Origin: Kuschelorhynchus macadamiae
Taxonomy: Eukaryota; Arthropoda; Insecta; Coleoptera; Curculionidae
NCBI GenBank assembly: GCA_030620095.1
Contig: JAUTXW010004468.1
Coordinates: 554,001-618,000, forward strand
DNA length: 64,000 nucleotides
Reading direction: 5' to 3'
Below, piece after piece: positions 50,741 through 60,869 of this stretch. Made by a program: the position numbers and the translations under genes. Each line of letters opens with the position of its first letter. The stretch's first letter is position 1. The notes beneath the pieces were generated by a model. The model worked only from the letters and a program-made list of their open reading frames with translations, made no database searches and was not told the DNA's origin.

Positions 50741-51013
50741 ATATATCTTATGCAAAAGCAACCAAAAGTGACCAAATTTAGTAAAAAACTTTTATTTAGA
50801 ATAATTTTTATTACTGAACTAGAGTCACAAAATATAACAAAAAAACATTCAAACTATTACCTACATTAATAAAACTTGCTAAAAAATAAACACAAAATAT
50901 AAAACAAAACAAATACCACTTATTTTATTGTTTACTATGGTAATTATCTTGACAAAAGTACAGCTACTCTTTGGTTGTATGAACTATAATATAAAAAACA
51001 ACAACTTCATTAC

Positions 51014-53279
51014 CTAATCGTGTTCAAGAGAATCATAAAAACCATGATAATCTTTTTCCATTGTATTCTTTAAGGATTGCACATGCTCAGATTTCTCTCG
51101 TTTAATTTTTAATTTATCAGTATATAATTTAGGTAAATGTTGCAATGGTATCATAGATGCTTTTTTTATTAATTCTAACCGGCATAACTTGGAATTCATC
51201 AGGGTGTCGAAGTTTATATTCAATTAAGCCGTTCCTGAACAGTCGGATCTCCAACTTTAAATCCGGGACGAATTGAATTTACAAAATTAATGCCAGAAAA
51301 ATTTCTAAAAAAATCGTAGTGTAAATAGTGCACTTCATAAGGTTTTGGGTAAATTCTAGCTATTTTTGCATAGTAAATATAGTCCGCCGGTACGTTGATT
51401 ACTCTACCCGAAATTTTTCTCTCGATTGTAGAATGCATCGAATCACATTCCATCTGCGTATGCCCCTTTTCCAAATATTTCTGTATAACACAAATTTTAT
51501 TTTCAACTGCAAAATTTAATAAGGCGTTCGATAGGATAGAATTGCGATTCTGCGCACCACATCCATCACTATAAAGAATAATGACGGGCTTGTTTTCGGG
51601 GTCAATAGTAGGTAAAACTGTCGTAGCCAAAAAATTGCAAATAATAGATGCAAAGCAGTTAGCTTTCAATTCACCATCTCCTTCATGCCAAAAAAAAAAC
51701 AGTAGCCATCCTTTGTGTGTAGATTGAATATTGTAAAATTATGAACTTTGAGCTTAGTTTTATAATATAAAGAGGATACATTAGACTGGGGTGACAACAA
51801 CACTGATTGTAAGTCCATAGTGAAAACTAGGTTTGATGATTCCTTGTCTTTTTCTTTTTTTTTCCTTGCTTCTATTTCCTTTCTTCGATGTTCCTCATAT
51901 TTTTGCTTCTCAAGATTGCCGGTCCGATAGCTTACGCAAATATCGCATTCGTCCTTCTTAGGACTAAAAATGGACAAATTTTTGTCATCAAAAATCTATT
52001 TAAACATTGTCATACTGGCCTCTTCTATGTGACGATCTTTACACCATGAATCTCTGTAAAATCTGTAAAGTTCAGATTTGTTTTTCCAACGTGGTTCTAA
52101 ATAGAGCTTGGTCGATGACTTTCTGCAGTAGTGCAATTCTAACTTTGGCAAGCTACTGAAAAAATCCACAACCGAATTAATTTTTTCAGCGTTTCGTAAT
52201 TCTTTTTGAATTAGACCTCTGGCTTCTAATTTTGGTACCGATCTGTTAACTTCTGGAGATTTTTGGCTTTTTTTGAGCCAGTCTGTAACAGTTCTTGGAG
52301 ACTATGCCTAAAGTATTGCAAAACATGGTTTTGCATACCCTCACTCTTTCTCTTTCTGAGTCTATATAAAAAGTATAGCTAACAGTCCTCCGGCTATACT
52401 CATCAAATTTTCTGTTTCTGGCTCTGTTAACATCTGATGCTATTGCCCTTCCATTGATATAAATCTTTTTTTCCTCCCAAGAATAACTCCAAAATTTTTT
52501 AAAAATCTTTTTTCTTTCTTCTTCTTTTATTCTGAAGCACTTCATGGACTTCTTTGTTTGAGGTAATTCCTCTTTACACAAGCATCGATCTTTCATTGTA
52601 CGACTATTCTTCTCAGCCGAAAATGTATTTCCTTTTCTTCCCTTGTATGTTTTGCCTTCTTCTCTCTTCTTTTTCGTTTTTTATTTTCTAAGTTAATATT
52701 TTGTTCCAAATTGTTTTCAGAGTGACAATTCAAATTGTTATTTTCTAGTAAAATGTCGTCTTGATTCTCAATTCTGGTTTCATGTTCTATACTGCTGTCA
52801 CTACTGCTGCTAGCTCTTTCGGCCCATTCCCATTCTTCATCTGAGTCCTCTTGGTGTTCTTTTGGGGTGATTTCATTATTATTTCTGTTTTCTAGAGAAA
52901 CCTCGTCCTGATTTTCAACTCTGGTTTCATGTTCTAAACTGTTATTGACATGACTGCTGCTAGCTTCTTCGGACCATTCTCTAGTTAATTTCTTTTGGTG
53001 CCCTTCATTTGAGATGATTTTATTATTGATGCAATTTTGATCCGGTGATATATTATATTCTTGCGTCTCTTGTACTGTTTGTGGCAAAAGTTCCTCAGCA
53101 GGTACATTATTTAGGCAGTCTACATCTATAAAGTCTACCAAATCTCTAGTAGTGTTAAAATTAATATCACCGAAAATATCTTCACCGCAGTTGGGGGCCA
53201 AATTTTCCTTTAGAACTTTTTGCTTTGGAACACTCTTGTTGCAAATTTTGTATTGCAGTACAAAGTTGGTTTTGTTCAA
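51014..53279 (-). pseudogene. DDE-type transposase, Sola-like, frameshifted
   Basis: Five overlapping frames carry one protein. An acidic N-terminal region contains two imperfect repeats (EHETRVENQDE/EHETRIENQDD). Next comes a basic segment, then CLCKEELPQTKKSMKCFRI and RKIFKKFWSYSWEEK-like sequence, then VCKTMFCNTLGI. A part outside the ATG-type frames (52245-52010) holds LPKLELHYCRKSSTKLYLEP; after an in-frame TAG the frame continues SIFSPKKDECDIC. Candidate catalytic sites are D in VFTMDLQSVLLSP, D in LYSDGCGAQNRN and the acidic KGHTQMECDSMHSTIE block. Frameshifts at about 52594, 52250, 51690 (A10 run) and 51222. This protein family is widespread in insects; placing it in Sola is inference. 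Confidence 0.65.
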
Positions 53280-53534
53280 GGGGCTAATGATTTTCGAATC
53301 TCGCTTTGCTTAGAATTTTAAATCCTCTTGAATGCATATTCATTCTAGAACAAGGAAAAAATGAAGCAACGACAAATATTTAAATATATTTTTTTTGTAT
53401 TTAAAATAATTTAAATTATTTTATTTTATTTAAAAAATTATTATTTATATTTAAAATGCATAAATAAAACCAGACACGGACAAGTCTTTAAAATGTAAGA
53501 AAAAATGTTCTTTCAGTTTTGTATTTTAACACTT

Positions 53535-53798
53535 AAAGAATGCCTAAGGCCATCTTATATTAATATGAAAATTGCCTAAGTCCCGTTAAATTTTGTTATC
53601 AATAATAAAATGTCTATATATTTTATACACTTCCTCTACTTACCTGAACTTCTTAATAATGATTTCTACAAAGTGTTTCACTTAAAAACTTCAATATTTG
53701 AAATAACGTACAGCGGCCCTAGTGAAAACGTAGTAAACAACGGACTTGTGCAAATTTCACACCATACTAAACACAATCGGACTTACCCAGTTTTCATA
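53535..53798. repeat. right subterminal transposase-binding-like repeats
   Basis: Copies at 53563-53583 (minus orientation, GGGACTTAGGCAATTTTCAT), 53742 (GGACTTGTGCAAATTTCACA) and 53779 (GGACTTACCCAGTTTTCATA), with a weaker one at 53540. Together with the two ends they form a set of about eight related sites. Confidence 0.7.
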
Positions 53799-53943
53799 GA
53801 GCAAAATTTTAGGGCCATCTAACAACTTTCTGGTAAACTAACAGTGCCAAACCATTAATATTTAAATTCTTAACAAGATGGAGCTAAAAGTCTAGTTTCG
53901 TAAAAAGGACTTAGGTAAATTTCACATGACACCGACGATATGT

Positions 53944-54276
53944 AAATTATAATAACGCCGTAAAATTTCTTATGTAAATGTGAAGATTTCTAAATAAAAC
54001 AATTCTCAAACATATTGAAATTAATAAATCTTACGATTAAATATTAAGATCACTAGAGAAATAAAATTTTATTACTATTAAACTTGCTTTAGTTATTAAT
54101 TTGGAATATTTTCGACGTTGTTTTTAGTAATTCACAAGTTTGTATACCAAATTCTGATTGCCAATTGACTTATAAAAAGAAAAAAATTAGGCAGCGGATA
54201 TAGAAATTTTTATTTAGCCTCAGATTGAAACCAACGTCCATCCTGAGAATCATAAAATGAATATACAGAATTGCAA
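53944..54276. other. short AT-rich spacer between two DNA elements
   Basis: No structure recognised. Confidence 0.4.
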
Positions 54277-55311
54277 TAGAGATGAGCGAAAAAGAACTAG
54301 CTGTGATTTATGCGCTGCTTCATTAAAATCACAATCAAGACATGTTACTCTTTTAGTATATTAGCATGTAACAGAAACTTCTGAAGCAAAGTAGCGGTGG
54401 GTTGATATTTTGCAAATGTTATTTGATAGCAGTTGACAACTGTTGCGACGAAATAAAAATAAAAGGTCCGAATTCAATAGGGGTGCGGACCGCGGCAGGC
54501 AACCGTTGTTACAAAGTGTTATGTCAATCACATAACGATGCAGAAAAACGACAAGATTGGCAAGCGGAACTCGACACGATGGATTAAAATAACAAAATTT
54601 GTAAACAACGGTTTAAAGTGTATTGTGGGTTGCCTCGTTACGGAAGGCCTTTTATCTTGAAGAAAAGTAGATAAATTTTTGCACAGCACACGTTTAAGAT
54701 TAAAATAGCAATCTGACAACATATAATAATAAAATAATTTGTTCTTAAAAATATGGTTTTTTAAACATCGTAAAAATTGAAACAAAAATGTAATTTTTAT
54801 TTAAACGCATATATATTAAATTAACAAACGTAGGTTCTAAATGGTAACGTCCATAATATTATTGATGATTTGATTTACGATGTTTTTCACCTTCTCGCGT
54901 ATATAAAAAAAATAAGCAAATAGGAATAAACATGTTTCTAGTAGAACCAACAACGGCATACAAAAACAAAAATTTAAGACATATAACTAATTATTAAAAT
55001 AGTTTCGAACATTTTTACATTAATAAAATTTATATTTTATTATTCATTTGTTTTGAGTATATAACATATTAAAAATTAAATTATAACTAAATTAACTTGC
55101 ATCGACTCCAATTTACAGCGAATCGTGGTAGTTAAAATGTGAAACTACATATATGCCGATGTGGTACTAATTATGTCATGCTGTTATCGGTAATGACTAT
55201 TGCCGAGGATTCCCGTTGCTGCACTGTTGTCGGCAGCTGGTATAATCTAAAACTGGCAGTAACAGTAATCTTGCGACTACTAATTAAAAATAACAGTTTT
55301 TCTCATCTCTA
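54277..55311. mobile_element. ~1.03-kb hAT-like non-autonomous element
   Basis: TAGAGATGAGCGAAAAAG at the left and, on the minus strand from 55311, TAGAGATGAGAAAAACTG form short inverted ends of the TAGAGATG type common in hAT elements. No transposase is present. Flanking octamers differ, so the target duplication is degraded or the ends are slightly off. Confidence 0.5.
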
Positions 55312-55484
55312 GTTCATCGATCTTCCGGTTCTTGTGTCACAGCGTTGAGCAGTTTGTGTGCTGTGGTCTACGCACATATAGCATACAGGAGGACAAGAAG
55401 AGATGGATTTTTGTACACATTTTACACATCAGTACATTTGATTGTCAGTAGAGTGAGAACTATCCAGTAATTCACCCCCTCCTC

Positions 55485-55775
55485 TTACGTCACTGCCCCC
55501 CTCGTCCAGTGACGTCATTTGATCTTGAGGGGGGCCCCACCCATTTGAACTTGAGACCATTTGACCTTGAAGTTGAGATGTCATTGATCCATGACTTTCA
55601 AATGACCTTGAGGGTTGGGTGTTTGTTGTTTAACTTTGAGACGCCACCGATAACTTGGAGATGTTTTGAAAGTCAAGTTGTTTGATCTGCAGATGTGGTT
55701 AACTGGTGGAGGGTGCTTAATATTAAGTGAAGCGTGGGTAGGAGGTGTTCGACCTTGAAAGGCGCCTTTATAATA
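55485..55775 (+). promoter_or_regulatory. regulatory-like block: CRE sites plus TTGAcCTTGAg repeats
   Basis: Locally GC-richer than its surroundings. It holds TTACGTCA (55485), a perfect TGACGTCA palindrome (55510) and repeats of (A/T)TTGA-n-CTTGA at 55517, 55543 and 55560, with AATGACCTTGAG (55601), TTTAACTTTGAG (55630), TAACTTGGAG and TTCGACCTTGAAA (55746). A TTTATAATA box follows at 55766. It lies directly upstream of the Polinton-like OB-fold frame and may be its promoter or part of the element's terminal repeat. Confidence 0.5.
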
Positions 55776-55934
55776 GACTTGGTTCATATAGAAAACCGAA
55801 TATTAAAACGCGAATCATTTGCAGTAAGAGCCCGGTCATAAATAGACATATTGTGTGGTGTATTCTGAAAGTGCTTTAAGGTATACTATATTCGTTTTTT
55901 TTTTGACTTTCAAAACCCTTATTACATTTTTTAA

Positions 55935-56111
55935 TAAGAGTATCTTAAAGGAAAACTTTGTTGAAATTAATGAGGTTGTTGACGAAGATGTTGAGCGTAG
56001 AGCAATAACATCATTAACGGTGGGAAAATTATATATTATTAAAAAAATGAAGTTAATGACAACACGTTTTGGGGAAAGTATTCTAGTAACATTATTTGAT
56101 AGAACACATAA
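55935..56111 (+). pseudogene. Polinton/adintovirus-like OB-fold-type protein, N-terminal half
   Basis: The frame reads NFVEINEVVDEDVERRAITS and then LTVGKLYIIKKMKLMTTRFG, ESILVTLFD. The L-x-V-G-x-x-Y-x-I ... v-x-T-x-F-G-x-x-I-L-V-x-L pattern is typical of a short OB-fold-like protein (probable single-strand DNA binding) found in many insect genomes and in virus-like elements with family-B polymerase. No ATG starts the frame nearby; an AATAAG acceptor at about 55937 suggests an upstream exon. The frame ends in foreign sequence at 56112. Its second half lies at 62663-62835. Confidence 0.55.
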
Positions 56112-57451
56112 CCCAGCTAGCACTAAAGTAGCTATAACTGTTTCCATTACTACTCTTTAAGGGTTTTTGCGTATATATTACTAATATTCCTACTATATAT
56201 CATTAAACACTTTGGGTTACACGTTTTTAAGTATTATGTATGTATTTATTACTGTGAATAATACTTATAAGTATTTAAGTAGTAATTTTCTATGTAATTA
56301 TATAATTACTACCGTCAAGCAACTACTTTCGGAATCGACTCCAAGGTCGTCATTTCTTTTCCGTGACATAATAGTAATTATTCAAAGTTACTGCTTCTAA
56401 TTTGTTTACTAAATTACAACTTTTAAGTATCAGTACCTTTTTGAACCTTGCAGCGGTTAGTGCATTACTTCCAAATGTACTTCTATAAGGTATTACTATG
56501 AAGTAAAACCAGTCGTTGCAGAGTAGAAAAAGTTATAATGTTACTTTAAACTGGCTATTACCACCTTTTTTTCTTCGATTGCAACTTAGAAGTAAAAATC
56601 AAAGTGATTATTTACTACAAGTACACTATTACCTCTTGTAGTTGAGGTTCCGGAGATAGGGGGCGCTGGTACGAGATTCGGTCTAGTGACTTTATAAGGA
56701 CAATGGCGACAATAGAAGCCCACCCGCCATATTGATGCAAAATTTCTAAAGGTTTAAATGGGCGCACACTTATTATCGTTAGTTTTTCGTAAATTATGAC
56801 TAAATTAATCTACTCTAACACATTAATAAAGAAAATTGGATCAGCTAAAAGGTTAATTAATGAAACTATTATTAATTTCAGTGTACAAAGAGTAATATGC
56901 CGCAGAAACAATTCGAAATTTACTTTACACTGACAACCTCTGTCAGCGTCCGTTGTAAATGTAGGGATATGTTAATGCTTAACTCTAATAATCTATTCGA
57001 ATTATCTAGTCCAAACTTACTTTTTCATTTAGATTTTTAGATGTTCAACAAATAACAATGTTTGTGCAAGTGATTAATGACAGTTGTCTCCCAACTGAAT
57101 TTAGTAATGTAGTATGTACTGAAGAAGGCGTACAAAATAAAGTTTCTTTATGCTAACCTTTGAGAGTATCTATCTCAAATTGGGGTGCTGAATAAAGTAA
57201 AACCTAGACTGAGACATGAAACAACATTAGACAGTTTTCGTTGCCTCTTATAAATTCAACGCTACGGTTAACGAATACGTAGCCATAACCGCTATTTGAC
57301 AGATAAAATAACACTTTTCGGTTCGGAGCTAACTCCCGCTTGCCGTAAACGTAGACAACTCTTACTTTATAAACCTAACCAAACATATGTTGGTTGTTGG
57401 TTTTGTTGTCGAAAGTTATTATATTTTGTTTTTTGTACAATTTGTTACAAA

Positions 57452-58498
57452 ATGGTTGACGAATTAATGTTATTGGACTCCAGTGATGATTCAGATTTAG
57501 AAGATGCAATCTTGTTGGAGGTGTTGGACAATCAGATACAATATAGAGCAGAACTGTATGGGCGGTTCAACCTTAATGTTTTGTCAGAAAATGAGTGCAA
57601 AGTTAATTTTCGCTTTGAAAAAAATTATATTCCGAGACTAGTAGAGTCACTTAGAATTCCCAACGAATTTAACACGGACAGCCAACATAAAGTTTCAGAT
57701 CAAGAAGGACTTTGTATTTTGCTAAGGAGGTTAAGCTACCCCAACAGGCTTGTTGATTTAGAACCTTTATTTGGACGATCGAGCACAGCCTTATCAAAAA
57801 TAATTGATTTTATGATAAATCACATATATGAGAACTTTGGGCATCTTCTTTCAAATTTGCAGAACTTGCCATGGTTAAACTTGCAAAGATTCAGGATGTA
57901 TGCTGATGCAGTGCACCAAAAGGGATCCCCCATTCCCAACTGCTGGGCTTTCATCGATGGCACTACTCGGGGAATATGCAGGCCCTCAGAAAATCAAGAG
58001 GCATATTTTTCCGGACATAAGAGACATCATTGTGTCAAATACCAAGCTGTAACGTGTCCAGATGGCATTACTGTAAGCTTAAAAGGGGGGTATGAAGGAC
58101 GAAAACATGATGCTGGAATACTACGGGAGTCCCAGCTATACAATCAGTTAGAGGAATCTGCAAGGTTTCCAAATGGTGAACATTTTATAATATATGGTGA
58201 CAAAGCTTACGGGATTAGAGAACTACTTATGTGTCCATATCCAAATCGAAATGGGATTAACGCAGAACAAGAAGCATTTAATAGAAGAATGAGTCAGGTG
58301 CGAATAGCTGTAGAGTGGGGATTTGGAAAAGTGATTTCCGAATTTGCATTTTTAGATTTTAGAAAAAATCAAAAACTGCTATTACAAGAGCTTGGCAAAA
58401 TCTATATGGTGGCCGTTATTCTGACAAACTGTCACTCTTGTCTATATGGTAACCAAACTGCACAGTCATTTAACTGTAATCCAGTACAATTAGAATAA
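57452..58498 (+). CDS. PIF/Harbinger transposase (HARBI1-like nuclease)
   Basis: The ATG at 57452 (MVDELMLLDSSDDSDLEDA) gives 348 residues; an upstream TTG extension is not needed. An acidic start is followed by an N-terminal helical region (QEGLCILLRRLSYPNRLVDL) and the DDE_Tnp_4 core: D169 in AFIDGTTRGICRP, YKRHHCVKYQAV-like block, GYEGRKHDAGIL, D250 in YGDKAYG, and E288 in RIAVEWGFGKV. All three catalytic residues are present and there is no stop. Length matches the family (~350). It would cut and reinsert the element with 3-bp duplications. It stands alone within the element and is the best-preserved coding sequence of the window. Confidence 0.92.
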   Translation: MVDELMLLDSSDDSDLEDAILLEVLDNQIQYRAELYGRFNLNVLSENECKVNFRFEKNYIPRLVESLRIPNEFNTDSQHKVSDQEGLCILLRRLSYPNRLVDLEPLFGRSSTALSKIIDFMINHIYENFGHLLSNLQNLPWLNLQRFRMYADAVHQKGSPIPNCWAFIDGTTRGICRPSENQEAYFSGHKRHHCVKYQAVTCPDGITVSLKGGYEGRKHDAGILRESQLYNQLEESARFPNGEHFIIYGDKAYGIRELLMCPYPNRNGINAEQEAFNRRMSQVRIAVEWGFGKVISEFAFLDFRKNQKLLLQELGKIYMVAVILTNCHSCLYGNQTAQSFNCNPVQLE

Positions 58499-58702
58499 TA
58501 TCTACAATAAAATCAAGAATTAGATAAAAAAAACTTTTTAACATATACATTGTTTTTTTTTTTGGTGTTTGCAAGTTATCTTTTTTTGTTATCATACATG
58601 TAACTAACGAGGTTGCTTCCGGATAGTGTCTTTGATTAAGAATGTCGAAAGATACACAAACTTACAGACAAAAGTGTGACTTTACCCAATTATAAATATA
58701 TC

Positions 58703-58889
58703 AGGTTTGATTCCTTTATCTTTAAAGACAACCGAGAAAATTAACAAAAACTATGCCATAAGATGCAATGCGTTAGAGAAAGAGGGAATATTCCCTTCTA
58801 AATGTGGAATAGGTAAGAATACATTGCCTCTTATCGCACGGTTTTTGTCAATTTTCTCGGTTCTCTTTAAAGCTAAAGGTATTAAACCT
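58703..58889. mobile_element. palindromic ~187-bp MITE inside Harbinger
   Basis: The left half from 58703 (AGGTTTGATTCCTTTATCTT) and the right half read on the minus strand from 58889 (AGGTTTAATACCTTTAGCTT) are inverted repeats continuing through TAAAG, AACCGAGAAAATT and ACAAAAAC over ~70 bp. The open frame through it is an artefact. Confidence 0.8.
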
Positions 58890-58941
58890 GGTTTATTTAT
58901 AATTGGCAAGGTAAGACCAATTTATTGAAATATTAATATAC

Positions 58942-59126
58942 AAGGTGTCCCATTTAAAAAAACAAAGTTTGGTATCTTTTGACAGCTATGCGATATTCAC
59001 TTGTTTGGTATGAAACCGAATTCTGGCGGTTCAGGAAACACCCTACAACTTTTGTATAACACATTTTTTCCCATCTCAAATAATAAAGGCTCTAGGTAGG
59101 GACGTAAATATAATCAAATACCCTGT
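58942..59126. repeat. CAGGGTG-type short element inside Harbinger
   Basis: TACAAGGTGTCCCATTTAAA at the left and TACAGGGTATTTGATTATA on the minus strand at the right resemble weak inverted ends of the CAGGGTG class. Confidence 0.35.
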
Positions 59127-59646
59127 ACAGCTCACAAAAACATCGAAAAATGTTGTTAGATTCTAAGCTGTAGTTAACACAAATAAAATACATAATTGCT
59201 TTCCATCAACAAAATCATAACAAATAAACTAAACTAAAAGGAGTACAACAAAATTTGAAATAATCAGTACTCTGTGATTATAATAAATGTACAACTTATA
59301 AAAACAAAACCGGAAATATAAAAACTGATTGTTTCAGGCCTGTTCTCAGATTCTATGCTAATAAAATTCATAATAGATAACAAAACTTATGAGGATAAAT
59401 TCAAATGGACGGTGATGATTTCCAACTTTTCAGATGTACTGTTTTTTACAAGGAATTCTTTTTATTTGATATATGAGGAGATAGGGGGGCACAATTCATA
59501 ACAGGCAGCCTAAAAATATTATAGGTGACACATTTCATAATAACTAGTATCAGCTTTAAAATATTTTTGTAATTAATGAGGGGAGGCAAAAAAATCTAAG
59601 ATGAGTATTAACAAGCATCAATATGACTAATTAATTGTATTTTGGA

Positions 59647-60869
59647 TTACAATTTATTTTTTTGTACGAGGGAAGTTAATAATATGTGCTGTTTTTCCAT
59701 TACCCGAATCAATGCTTTTCTTTCTTCTTTCTCTAGGAGAAATTTTTCTTTTTCAAAAGCAAGTTTTTCTTTTTCAAAAGCAAGTTTTTCTTGCTCTATT
59801 TTCTGCCTATTACTCTCTAGCTCCAACTCTAATTTCCTTATTTTTAGTTTTTCAGCATTTTTTTCTTCCAAATATTGAATGGTTGTTTTTTTCAAATTAC
59901 TTTTTGTTACTCGACATTTCCTTTTCCTAGAAGGCCCTAAAACATAATGTAACTTAGTTATAAAAATACTGGATTATCGGATTTTATACCTGCAATGTTG
60001 GCCTGCGCCTCTTGTTTTTCATTTTGTGTTGGAGTTTGCTGCTGAATGTCCTGATGGGAATCTTCAGGTTTTTGATTTTCAGATTCATCACCTGTAAGAA
60101 TATATTTCTAAAGTAGGGGCACATACTACTAAAATACTAAATATATTTTCCCTTTTAAGTTAAATATCACTTGACTTTGATTTTGTTGTGGGTGATACTC
60201 ATTTCAAATATTCAAAAGCAGCAAAAGGCCGATATTACCTACGCCATTACATACCTGTTATAAACTCAATAAATATACTTTCTTCATTATGGTCTGTAGA
60301 TTCTTGTAAGAGTTTTGGATTATTGTCAGTTGTTATTGATAAATTAGGTTTCACAAGATTTCTGGCAAAATCATTCCGCAACAATTTTGCATTTTCAGTC
60401 GACTTTCTTTGGCATTTAATTTTTTCCTTGTCAGTCACAATACTATTTATAAGATCCAGTAGTTCTTGAAGCAAATGATCTAAGTTGTTGTATGGTTCTT
60501 CAACCCCTGAACTAAAAATGATTGTAAAATAGAGTTGGGTCTCAACTCGGGTCTAAGCGCATTCCACATTTGCCTAGCATATGCAACCAGATTTTTATCG
60601 TAAGGCAAAGCATTAGGAATCAAGATTTTTTACTTAACTAGCAATTAATGCAAAAAAATATTGTCAAAGCATCCAAAGTTACAACTTCTCAGTCTGATTG
60701 CATAACCAGATGCAGCCAATACATTACATGCAACTTACCAAAATCAAATCAAAAAATCCCCATAAGGATTATTTGCCAATATTTCGGTAAGTAAAATGTG
60801 ATCGTCTTCCTCGGAAAAACGAACCCTATTTCTTTTTATGGCATTTATTAAACTTGTATTGGCACTCAT
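59647..60869 (-). pseudogene. Harbinger accessory Myb/SANT-like (zeste-type) DNA-binding protein
   Basis: A spliced gene on the minus strand. Exon 1 (60869-60739) starts ATG and reads MSANTSLINAIKRNRVRFSE, then EDDHILLTEILANNPYGD, the first helix of the zeste/Myb-SANT family, but TGA at 60746-60744 stops it. Exon 2 (60511-60255): SGVEEPYNNLDHLLQELLDL and a charged region. Exon 3 (60091-59990): GDESENQKPEDSHQD. Exon 4 (59936-59647): GPSRKRKCRVTK, then a long coiled coil with the repeat KLAFEKEKLAFEKEK, ending in TAA. All splice sites are GT/AG and phases agree. The middle of the DNA-binding domain is not found, so the protein is probably defective. Confidence 0.7.

Larger units (their letters stand above)
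50488..53943 (-). mobile_element. 3.46-kb DNA transposon (Sola-like) with 37-bp terminal inverted repeats
   Basis: The left end begins ACATATCGTCGGTATCATAT and the right end, on the minus strand, ACATATCGTCGGTGTCATGT. The 37-bp TIRs agree at about 32 positions and both end in CCTAAGTCC. The interior encodes one broken transposase on the minus strand. Several extra copies of the TIR-internal GGACTTA...TTCACATG motif lie in the first 250 and last 400 bp. A clear target-site duplication is not visible, which leaves the superfamily open. Confidence 0.8.

Noticed and set aside
51220..52596. Three 4-nt stop/start overlaps resembling translationally coupled genes
   Set aside because: Two of the starts are TTG and the protein family reads through them as one polypeptide; they are frameshifts in a single transposase.
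54402..54587. 61-codon frame with several Cys residues
   Set aside because: Inside a hAT-like non-autonomous element; Cys spacing does not fit a known zinc finger.
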